Shown here one piece after another: positions 11,301 to 20,491 of a DNA stretch of 64,000 bases. Positions within the stretch are counted from its first letter, which is position 1. Every line of letters starts with the position of its first letter. The notes under the pieces were generated by a model, which ran no database searches, had not been told where the DNA came from, and was given only the letters and a program-made list of their open reading frames with translations. A program made the translations under genes and the position numbers. Source of the DNA: Paragorgia papillata (taxonomy: Eukaryota; Cnidaria; Anthozoa; Scleralcyonacea; Coralliidae); assembly GCA_035771165.1 (NCBI GenBank), contig JAWNZC010000348.1, forward strand, positions 6,116,001 to 6,180,000. Reading direction: 5' to 3'.

Positions 11301-14300
11301 TTCGTAATATTTGGTAGCATATATCAGGACGGGTAGCTAAATGTAAACATTAACAACTGAAATTCATGCCATGTGATGTGAAAAAAACAAACTACTGCAT
11401 AGTGCGGTTCAGTGTTTAATGACGTCATAAATCAGTGATCTTTCAAAAATTTACGTCGCCCCCAAAAATCTTAATGATGTTTAAACATTTGTGTGGCAGA
11501 TTATAGTCTCACCATGGATAGTAAAAAGCCAGTCTTTTTACTATCCATGGTGAGACTATAATCTGCCACACAAATGTTTAAACATTGGAAACTTGATGGC
11601 GTGAGCATAACAACCTGGTTGCAATTGACAAGCTTAAAAAACCCGAGTATATTCAAAGTTTGGGATTAATACAGCCTAAAATGATAATCGAATTGTCTGT
11701 AAATACGACAAAGCCACAATACGACAAAATGTCCGTCTATTCTTACTCATTTTAAAAGAAGATATCAAGGTTTACTAGTTAAAATACGCATCCCAAATTC
11801 CGAGCAAAACAAAGCACAATTTGGGGACGACAGTTTCTTCAAAACAACACAGGAATCATCAATACAAAGATCAACAACGCTTACCCCGAACGCTCGATTG
11901 TGGCTTAGGCAGGTTTGTAAGGCGATAAAATCATTTGAAACGTCAACATAGTCATCTGAATGTGAGGATATGAAGAATTTGAAGAAAAGTTCACTAAAAA
12001 CCTCAGTAAAACAAGCGTACTCACGCCATTCGTGACATCACAATTTGCAACTAGGTTTCAACATCTCTCGAGCAAAGAAAAACGCTTTTCAGCCAATCGG
12101 CGGCCTGGAAACACCTCACGTGACTATTAGTTTCCAATCCACTCATTTTACTATCCATGGTCTCACCATGTCATTGCTTCTCTTTAAATAAAATACTGTA
12201 TTAACTCAAATCAGCTAGAAACACTGTATTTTAGCCGCCTCGCCCCAGGCACTTTTCAGGAATAGGAAATTCGAGAGGAAAACCATTGACATAGCAACCC
12301 AATTATATTGGGGGGGGGGGGGGGGGGGGGGGGGGAAGCAGAAATCTTTTCAGTCATATTTTTCAGTCATACTTCAACGTATGAATTTTTCGTGGACATT
12401 TCACAGCCTGCGATACAAATCAGAATTGCTCGAAATTTTCAGCGGAAATTGTCCGAATTTCTATTTTTCAATAATTTTGAGAAGGCGCAGTTTCCCCTAC
12501 ACCCCACTGACTCACTAAGGGAGACTGATATCGTGCGCGCTCTACGCTAGTTTCCTGGCAATGCAATGCAATCGCAAGCTTCGCTCAACAGAAAAAGTTA
12601 TAACTTATAAATAATTTTCTTTTAAAAAATAGCGTGTAGAGCAGACAGATATTTTAGCAAGATAATCAACATTTTTAGAAATAAAAGCTCAATGTCAACG
12701 ATGAATCGATAAGTCATGTTCTCGACGAAAACGCGCCACTTAATCCTAACGGTCTATCTTTGACCGTTTTAGTGCAATATGACACTAGATCTGAGATTGC
12801 AAAGCCTATTAGATTGCTAATACATTAAAAGTAAAACGTTACCTAAAACATTTTACATTTTTACTGCTAATCTGCATCAGAGTAAAAAATAAGACCGCGT
12901 TGCGAACATGCATCTATCCACCTTTATACAATACCCTGGTTGCTATGCGTGTTTTCATTGGTTGTTGGCCATGATCTATTAGAGGACAGACACATGGTCA
13001 CGTCAGATCACGTCAGCTGACTTGCTTATTTTTTTCTTCATACCCCAAAATCTGGGGAAGAGTTTCGATAAAAACCTTTTAAATTTTTATTGTATAAAAC
13101 AAATAGATTCCATTTTTTTGTTGTCTGTTCAGTTATAGATGCACAGAGGACGTCACAACGTGGTAAGAACATCAGTGACCAACTATTCAAAAACCACGTT
13201 GTGACGTCATCTGTGCATCTATAACTGAACAGACAACGGCAAAATGGAATCTATTTGTTAAATAGGTGACAACACGACGGAATTGTGCAAAAATATATAC
13301 GCTTTGTTGGTATTCTATTTTCGACAGGGCCAGGTCTCTAGAAGATTTTGCAGAGGGAGAGGGGACCAGCTCAAATCTGCCTATAAAATAAAATTGCAGA
13401 TTATCTAAACTTTCAACAGTAATTAACACACATTTGCCAGATCGGTACCGGTGTGGCACACCACATGAATCTCTTGAATAAGAGTCAAAGATTTTAAACT
13501 CTTCTTCAGAAATCTTGAATACTGCAACCGTGTTTAAGTCAATAACCAACAAACAATGTTCATAGTTTAGCTACGAGGGTAAGAACACTTCATTAGAACA
13601 TTTGAACTCGATTGATTTCATGTCGCTATATCATACGCCGAAATCACGCAGAAAACATATTCGCCTTTTGTCCGCATACTTCGTAAACATTCGTAAAGCC
13701 TGCTGGCGAGTAGAAAAGCGCCAATGATCATTTGACCTTGACCGGTTTGACGACAAAGTCTACGTAGACGCAAGAAGCGCACTAGTTACTTAGGGAAACC
13801 TAACCAATAAAACTAGCAAGATTTAGAAAATCACAATAAACACCAACAACACACAACAACAATGATCATAACGACCACCACAACAACGATACCACCACCA
13901 ACAACCACCATGACCACCGCCACCACTACGACAACTACTACCACCACCACAACAACAGCAACCATAACTACAGCCACCGCCATGACAACCACCACCACAA
14001 CAACTACCTGTACCACCACAACTACCACGATGACAACTACTACCACCACCACAACGACAACTACTACCACCACCACCACTACAACAGCAACCACCACCAC
14101 TACAACAGCAACCACCACCACCACAACTACTGCCACCACCATGACTACCACCACAACTACCACGATGATGACTACCACCACCACCACCATGACTACCACC
14201 ACCACTATGACTACCACCATTATGACTACCACCATTATGACTACCACCACCACCACAATGACAACTACCACCACCACAACTACTGCCACCACCATGACAA

Positions 14301-14344
14301 CCACCACCATGGCAACCACCACCACAATTACTGTCACCACCACC

Positions 14345-14417
<73 letters not shown>

Positions 14418-17400
14418 AAACTACTACTACTACCACCACCAACCACCACAACAGCAACCACCACCACCACAACTACTGCCATCACCACAACTACCACGAT
14501 GACGACTACCATCACCACAACAACTACCATGACTACCACCACCACTGTGACTACCACCATTATGACTACCACCACACCACAATGACAACTACCACCACCA
14601 CCACCACAACAACAACAACTACTACTACTACCACCACCAACCACCACAACAGCAACCACCACCACAACTACTGTCACCATGACAACCACCACAGCCACAA
14701 CTACCACAATGACTACCACTACCACAATGATTACCACTACCACAATGACTACCACCACCACCATGCCTACCACCCCCAGCACAACTACCACCACCACCAT
14801 GATAACAACTACTGTACAACAAAAATTTCCTTTCTTTTATACCTTGGTTGGAAAGTAGCCCAGTACTGCGAATACAGTCTTCGCATAAATCAAATTCACA
14901 CTGTGAACAATGGTAAGGTTGACTACCATAGTTTGGTCTGTTACCACAATGATCACAACGCCATCCACCATGAAATTGACGGTACACTAAGTCCGGATTT
15001 GCTTTAAATAGTTCATGCGCATGAAGGGAAGACTTCCATGGCTTGCAACAGTTGTCACAAAGATCAAATTGGCATGTTTTACAATGCCACGGATAGCTAT
15101 ATCAAATGAAAGAAGTCTAATCAGTAACCTTAAGACATATTCACATAATCCCATTTAAAAAATCAGATCTGATTTTTCTCTTAATGAATGTGATTTAACG
15201 ATGAAAATAACAACTATACAGTATTAGCATATACCGCGCAAACAAATTCACGCATGCGCAAACGTTTCGCAGCGGTGCTAGAGTAAACATTGCAAGAGAA
15301 GTTGGAAAGACTAAGTAAGACTTGACTATTCATTTGTGTTTTAAAAAAAGGGTCATGAAAATTACGAAGGGGTCATTTCAGAATATGTTACAATATTGAC
15401 AAAGAAGCCAAGTATGCTTATAATTTTAACTTTTGTGTTTTCCCGCTCTTTTTTCGAGGTGCAAGCTCGGACGTCGCGCATGCGCAAAACGTTTGGCAGT
15501 GGTGTTTACCTCGCAGGTGAATAGTGCTTTTTACGCAATCTGCGCCCAGTTGTCCAAAGGGCGATAGCCGATAATCCTGGATTAAAATTTAATCGGCTCT
15601 TTCATTTGGCGATTTTAGTTCAAACTTCCTAGAACAAAACCTTTCTATATTTGTATGGTGTCTGAAGAAAAAACTTCAAATATTTTTTACTTGCATCTTC
15701 ATAATTTAACCAACATAGTTTTCACTAATCCTGGATGAAGCAAATCGCCATTTGAACAACCGGCCCCTGATTGGTTCCTCTAGCTCGGGATATCCTGCAC
15801 TATTCACCTGTTGCTAAAACAAAATGGTGGCCAGTTTTGCTTTGTTTACTAAAGTTAGTAGAATAACGCGAAAAGTCAACAAAATTAAGTAGAAGAGTGT
15901 CCACAGGTATGTTTTTTACAATTTTCTAGCCATTGATATATTCAAAAGTTGTACAAAATGTTTCGTCGACAAATATCGAGTACGCGCCCATACAAAAATG
16001 TTCTATAGAATCCTATAGAATATTCTATCGGAATTTGGGACTCTATGGAATATTCTATAGGATTTCTAGATCCAACAGAATATTCTATAGAATATTCTGC
16101 AGCATTTCTAAAATTCTATAGAATATTCTATAGAATCTGTCCCAATTTCTTATTGAATATTCCATAAAATATTCTATAGTGCCCTGTCTTGTATGAAAAT
16201 ACCGAAAAATATAAGAATATTAAACTTATGAGGTATATGCTAAAACAATTATCCACCTCAATGTCTGTGAATAGTGTAGATATTCACCTCGCCGCTTCGC
16301 GGCTTGGTAAATAGGGACTTTATGATGCTAGGACGACGACGGTGGTTAAAAAGCAACATAAATTTTTGTATTAAAAAAGGTCACGACTAACTCACTATTA
16401 TATTAGATATTTGAAGCTAGTTTAATGACTTCCAAAACACCCCAATACTGCTAAAATGGTTGTAGTGTCAGTATTGAAGTTAACATCAAGCAACAGTTCT
16501 CATCTTTTGGTTAGTTGACGTCGTCTTGAAAACGTGAAAATGCCCAAACAAATAACTCAATACTCTAGTAAGTGAATAAGCCTTTGGTTATTTTCATTAT
16601 AAGACATGCGGTTATCGACGCATTACGGCACGAAGGCGGTCACTAAAAGCATGCAGCGACGAGAGAATGACGTAATATTTCATAAACGAGTGTTTCACCA
16701 GGGGTTACAAACACGAGAAGACAAATGAAAATCACGAGGCCGTTAACCGGGTAATTTTCATTGTTCCCAAGTGTTTGTAAAACATGAGAGAATAATGAAA
16801 ATCACGAGGCTGCAAGTCGAGTGATTTTTATTGTTTTCGAATGTTTTACAAACACGAGAGAACATTGAAAATTACGAGGTAATAGGCCGAGTGATTTTTG
16901 CTGTTCTTGAGTGTTTGCAACCCCTGGTAAAACACGATACACGAGTTTATGAAATAGCTTCTCAATTGGCAATTATAGTAGAGGGACTTGGTGGTATTGG
17001 ATTAGATGATGGTTTCATGTTGAATTTATAATTAAGAAATGTGGTAATAAACGGTTCTTTGTTTATGTCGTCTATTATCTGATTTCTTAATTATAAATTC
17101 AGTTTGCGCGACCTTTACCGGGTTTCAAAACGCATACACATGGCCAAATATTTTTCTCTGATTGGCTAATTAGCTGATGAATTATGAATAAGTTTGAGAA
17201 AGTAAAATACAAGACGCTGCACTAATGTCTCATTAAAAACTTATTAAACAAGTGAAATATAATACAGCAATAATACGACTTTTGGATAGTATATATAATT
17301 TATTTGCAGCCGTGTAGGAGATTTGCAGAATGCAGAATATTCAGAAAAAAGTCAGCGGTTATACTAGTATGCAAGATTATCTTTCGTCAATCATTGATAT

Positions 17401-18354
17401 ACGGCATCCGCGTAGTCCAGTCATATATAGGTCAGTAAAAAAACAAAGACAGACTAATCTTACTGTAAAGACCAACCAAACATGGTTCATATTGTTTTGT
17501 GGGGGTGTTTTTTTATAAACAGTGGAATATTTTTCTTACGCTATTCTCGAAATTTAATTAAAATATTGTTGTTGTTGTTACAGTACATGGGTGCTAATGC
17601 ACATTCGCACCTCAACCTACAGTAGGTTAGAATAAGTTAGATTAGGTCTAGAGTTGGGGTTAACGTTAGGATTAAGGCTTAGGCGCGGGTTAGATCTCAA
17701 GCCACATATACCCTTACCCATGCAGATGAACAAACAAACGAGACCGTGTTAACAAATAACAATAGGGCTGGGTGTCAAAAGGCGTCGTGGCGAATACCCG
17801 GGTGTCTGCACCAATATAAGTAACGAGGAGGTATTATAGAAGGTTTAGCCGTTTAAACGGTACATGATGTTAGGTTCTTAAACTTACTAATGTCCTGGTC
17901 CGTTGTTAGATTGACAATTATCGCAGCACCAAGCACCACTTGATTGGTTATAAACATCACGAACATCCGTACGAATTAACGCATGTTCATGAAGAGGACG
18001 GATCACAGATATAAAACACGACTTGCATATGTTAAAACTACAGGTTCTGCAACTGTAGCTTTTTGTTTCTCCCAATGCAAGATTACTCTTTTTACATACA
18101 TCGCATCTCCATCCTCCACCAGACTCTTGTATCGGATTAACAAAATACAATGCATGTTTTACGTGAACAGGATGCCGATGTCCTCTGTCACAAGAAGTAC
18201 ACAGAGAAAAATCACATTGGTTGCAGTGAAATGCTGGTTTAAGTGAAGGAAATAACTGACAGTTGCTGCATTTTTCTTGAGTTAGTTGTTGTACAGCAAC
18301 AGCATCGCACTCATTCCTGCCAGTATGATGACGGTGCAAAGGATGAGTACTCAT
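8326..18354 (-). CDS. zinc-repeat protein with MDM2-type RING (probable E3 ubiquitin ligase)
   Basis: Spliced by hand from three exons: 17888-18354, 14843-15096, 8326-8618. Phases are continuous, donors are GTAAGT and GTATAA, and the product is 337 residues. The start is ATG at 18354; a possible AG acceptor just upstream suggests a noncoding 5' exon. Four Cys/His repeats resemble ZZ or DC1-like zinc folds: about 29-61, 84-124, 144-183 and 203-230. Each has CxxC, then (W/Y/F)(H/S)CxxC and a CxxC, and the first three end in HxH. A linker rich in Gly/Pro (241-282) leads to a RING with ligands C284, C287, H298, H303, C307, C310, C321, C324. This is exactly the C2H2C4 spacing of MDM2, with 13 residues after the last Cys as in MDM2 and Tyr at the antepenultimate position. 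RINGs of this kind recruit ubiquitin-loaded E2 enzymes, so E3 activity is likely. The target is unknown, and no p53-binding domain is seen. The gene name cannot be assigned. Confidence 0.88.
9534..9973. mobile_element. nested foldback elements
   Basis: Outer arms TACTGTCGTGGCAATA (left) and its complement (right, 9959-9973) enclose two further palindromes. At 9546-9706 the arms begin AATAAGCCATTTGCACGATG and include a perfect CTACAACTACCAGAATGC segment. At 9707-9958 the arms include AACTTCCTGTT and AATTTGATTGGT. Segments like the first also occur at 19163-19480, so this is a family. No coding capacity; probably MITEs inserted in or beside one another. Confidence 0.7.
10325..10370. repeat. short hairpin
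   Basis: GTTGATGTTC(T/G)TGGGCATAAA and its complement with a tiny loop. One mismatch in the arms. Confidence 0.7.
10693..11270. mobile_element. MITE with about 50-bp terminal inverted repeats
   Basis: The left end begins AACAACGCGTCAATGGCAAG and continues through GCCTAACGCAAAAGAATGTGAT. The right end is the same in inverse orientation with about seven mismatches. The interior is AT-rich with no open frame. Target duplication was not resolved. Confidence 0.65.
11477..11585. repeat. near-perfect 109-bp palindrome
   Basis: Arms of about 52 bp start ATGTTTAAACATTTGTGTGG and run through GGCAGATTATAGTCTCACC and ATGGATAGTAAAAAG. They are mirrored without an obvious mismatch around a five-base loop. 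A partial third copy (TTACTATCCATGGTCTCACC) occurs at about 12145-12168. Confidence 0.9.
12308..12480. mobile_element. hAT-type remnant with G-run
   Basis: A run of about 26 G (12310-12335) is followed by sequence (AACGTATGAATTTTTCGTGG, ACATTTCACAGC, TTTTCAGC) that resembles the interior of the 8-bp-TSD element at 28700-28974. This looks like a degraded relative. The plus-strand frame through it is not a gene. Confidence 0.55.
13095..13262. repeat. long palindrome
   Basis: Arms of roughly 70 bp (AACAAATAGATTCCATTTT, then TCTGTTCAGTTATAGATGCA and GACGTCACAACGTGG) mirrored around about 25 bp. A few mismatches. MITE-like. Confidence 0.8.
13262..13552 (-). pseudogene. protease-like coding remnant
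   Basis: The open frame contains VFKISEEEFKIFDSYSRDSC, then G-(I/V)P, then CVLITVESLDNLQFYFIGRF. The pattern (F-x-x-F-D-S-(H/Y)-S-R-(D/N)-x-x-G followed by a V-L-hydrophobic strand and a leucine-rich helix) resembles the C-terminal part of cysteine-peptidase-like modules found in large mobile elements and multigene families of invertebrates. That family link comes from memory of the motif and is uncertain. The frame has no clear start and a stop immediately upstream, and its 3' side merges with a palindrome (13095-13262), so it is probably a broken fragment within the RING-gene intron. Confidence 0.35.
13857..14815. repeat. trinucleotide repeat array (ACC/ACA/ACT)
   Basis: Almost 1 kb of imperfect ACN triplets, with a pure (CAA)n stretch of about 23-24 units around 14348-14417. 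The long frames it generates (poly-Thr on plus; poly-Val or Gly/Cys-rich on minus) are artefacts of the repeat. On the gene's sense strand it reads (TGG/TGT)n, starting 27 bases after the splice donor of exon 2. Confidence 0.92.
15990..16190. repeat. tandem palindromic repeat (AATATTCTATAG)
   Basis: About a dozen imperfect copies of GAATATTCTATAG and its near-self-complement lie in series, interrupted by short GC-richer pieces. It can fold extensively. Non-coding. Confidence 0.8.
16674..16956. mobile_element. foldback element with internal tandem units
   Basis: Outer arms (CACCAGGGGTTACAAACAC and complement, extended by CATAAAC/GTTTATG) enclose about three alternating direct and inverted copies of AAACACGAGAGAA...GAAAATCACGAGG. 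The interior could form several alternative hairpins. No credible coding region. Confidence 0.7.
17021..17101. repeat. hairpin
   Basis: TGAATTTATAATTAAGAAAT and its complement flank about 40 bp. Confidence 0.75.
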
Positions 18355-18910
18355 GTTCTTCTCTATATTTACTAAATAAAGTATAGAAAACACTGTTCAT
18401 AAGTTAACACGTATAATAACTCAAGTTAAAAATGAGCTGACAAAGGAAAGTTTGTATCACACAACATGTTTTACACATTCATAAATAAATGGTGAATAAT
18501 GTATTCCCTCACTGACAATACATTTTTGGGGAAATGACATTTTTACCAAAAGCAACACATCATACTGTAACACTGTAACAGACGTAAAAAGCTGAATGTT
18601 TTCTGTTTCTCGTGTGTTTCGCCGCATTTATTTGTCATTGTTAATTTGCCATTATAGTACATTTAACTGAAAAAAGGAAGAGAAGGGGCACTTATTCGGG
18701 AGGCACTTATTTCCAATTCTGTTTGAAAAGAATAACGTTTATTCGATAGATTTGATGTTTAGAGCTCCCGTATATTTACCAAGTGAGTTCACGAGGCAAG
18801 AACGGAAAAAGTATTTATAATCAGAATCTTACCAGGTCAAGTCAAATTCAAAACGCGTGCCAAACCTTTTTGCACTATTCATAAGCATCAGTCAGAGTGG
18901 TTTATGCAAG
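18355..18910. other. upstream region of the zinc/RING gene
   Basis: This should hold the 5' untranslated exon and promoter, but I see no clear TATA box or initiator. A piece near 18685-18720 (GGGCACTTATTCGGGAGGCAC) resembles 33210-33300 and is probably a dispersed repeat. Confidence 0.4.
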
Positions 18911-19672
18911 TTAAAGTGCCTATCTCGCCTATATAGGTATTTTACATATTCGTAATCTTTGAGTTCTCTTGAGCAAAATTGCAATTTATTTTTTCCTTCC
19001 AAATCTCATCTTCATGAACTTTTTTCTTGTCAAAGTTTGTAATTACGTACCAGAAGTGACGTCGAAAAAGGAATGAGCTTTTCGACGTTTTCTTTCGCGC
19101 TTTCTCGTTATTTCTTGTATTTCCGCAGCAACGAAGAGAATAGACGATTTACAATGTACAATGGCGTTGGGTGACTACAACTACCAGAATGCTTTGCCAG
19201 TATTCTAGGGTTTCGACTAAAAGAGATGATTCAAAAGGACCCGTCCAGTCCTTTCGCGGCTTTTCCAAAAATTTTTTTTTCCATATTTGTCATCAAGTTT
19301 CAGTGAGTCTCAAGATTTTAGCAATTTTTTTCGATACCTAACCACAACATAAACCCTAACTCTAATCCGAAATCTGGTTTACCCCCTAGCTTTTTGGAAA
19401 AACATATTTGACGACAGCCACGAAAGCATCATTCTGGTAGTTGTAGTCACCCACCGCCATCTCACGTCATCGTGCAAATGGCCTATTAAGTGCGAAATAC
19501 AGATGCGTGGTTGATGCGTGGTATTGTGAACGCTGTTTCTTTCTAAAAGTTCATTCCTTTTTCGACGTCATTTCCGGTATTTGCCAATATACTGTATACG
19601 TATATTGCAGTTTTGCTTGGGAGAACCCAAAGATCACGAATATGTAATATCCCCACATGTAGGATATAGAGG
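18911..19672. mobile_element. TTAA-starting MITE with long inverted ends
   Basis: Starts TTAAAGTGCCTATCTCGCC, like the piggyBac-type ends at 5884. Left sequence (ACATATTCGTAATCTTTGAG, GAGCAAAATTGC, GTGACGTCGAAAAAGGAATG) is repeated in inverse order at 19540-19670. The right terminus is unclear because another palindrome abuts it. A copy of the 9546-9706 MITE family (CTACAACTACCAGAATGC) is nested at about 19163-19480. Confidence 0.65.
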
Positions 19673-19679
19673 ATATCAC

Positions 19680-19804
19680 ATGGCCATGCGGAGATACGAA
19701 TTTTATTTTCGAGTGTTGTCAATATCTTTCACGAGTGAGCGAAGCGAACGAGTGAGAGATATAAACAACACGAGAAAATAAAATTCGTATCTCCGCACGG
19801 CCAT
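19680..19804. repeat. palindromic MITE
   Basis: ATGGCCATGCGGAGATACGA at the left is mirrored at the right. The centre reads GAGTGAGCGAAGCGAACGAG. Arms of about 55 bp have few mismatches. Confidence 0.8.
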
Positions 19805-20062
19805 ATAATGTTCTGTTTATTATATTGATATCGATAAACTATAAAAAAATATACGTAAAATGGAGCAAAGGTTATATAACACTTCTATTTGCAAAATACT
19901 CAACAAATTACAACATATAAGCCATAAGTTTTGAAAGTATTTTTCACAAGAATTTCCGTAGTTTGTAGAACAAAGCGTAGCACAGGTAAATAATTTAGAA
20001 TGAATACAATTTTGTTTACGCTACAGTAAAGAGTTACGAAGCGGATTCTTAGTGCTGACGCC

Positions 20063-20118
20063 ATCGATATCTTCACATGTGAAGATATCATTTATATCTT
20101 CACATGTGGAGATATCAC
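20063..20118. repeat. tandem palindromic repeat
   Basis: Two copies of a self-complementary unit close to GATATCTTCACATGTGAAGA. Confidence 0.7.
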
Positions 20119-20171
20119 TTTTTCGCAACAAAAGAAAACCTGGTATTTCATCGATGTCCATATAATAAATA

Positions 20172-20300
20172 AAGAATAATACATGGATTTGCGGAAATAT
20201 TAAATTTATTTCGAGTGTTGACCAGAATATCTCACGAGTGAGATATCTTGGTCAACACGAGAAACAAATTTCCAATTTCCAAGCATTCATGTATTATTCT
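20172..20300. repeat. palindromic MITE
   Basis: AGAATAATACATGGATTTGC at the left and its approximate complement at the right; the centre is ATCTCACGAGTGAGAT. A half-copy lies at about 61445-61520, with a similar GAGTGTTGAC segment. Confidence 0.75.
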
Positions 20301-20396
20301 GTTCATTTAGTTTGGATATTGGAGGAAGAAATTACATAAATTAAGCAAACTTTTACCTTGATTTTCTCTTAAAATACTGATTTGTTTGAGATGCTA

Positions 20397-20491
20397 TATC
20401 AAACACTTGGAGGAGTGTTTCATCAGGATATCCAAACACTTCGACTCAGTGTTTGGATATCCTGATGAAACACTCCTCCGAGTGTATGATA
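20397..20491. repeat. near-perfect 95-bp palindrome
   Basis: 44-bp arms containing GGAGGAGTGTTTCATCAGGA and TATCCAAACACT around a 7-bp loop. About three mismatches, all near the outer ends. Confidence 0.9.

Larger units (their letters stand above)
8619..14842 (-). other. intron 2 of the zinc/RING gene
   Basis: About 6.2 kb. It holds several foldback elements (9534-9973, 10325-10370, 10693-11270, 11477-11585, 13095-13262), a degenerate hAT-type piece with a G-run (12308-12480), a protease-like coding remnant (13262-13552) and a trinucleotide array ending 27 bp from the donor. Stretches 8940-9530 and 11586-12300 show nothing I can identify. Confidence 0.7.
15097..17887 (-). other. intron 1 of the zinc/RING gene
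   Basis: About 2.8 kb. 15097-15990 is AT-rich with scattered CGCATGCGCAAACGTTT-like words but no supported feature. 17102-17887 is AT-rich with a GTTAGG-like low-complexity piece near 17620-17700. A plus-strand frame at 17330-17460 ends at a GTCAGT donor-like site, but I cannot link it to any other exon. Confidence 0.6.

Noticed and set aside
13823..15007. Long frames of 213-381 codons (poly-Val, poly-Thr, Gly/Cys-rich)
   Set aside because: All are translations of the ACC/ACA trinucleotide array. Only the 14843-15096 part is genuine exon, on the minus strand.
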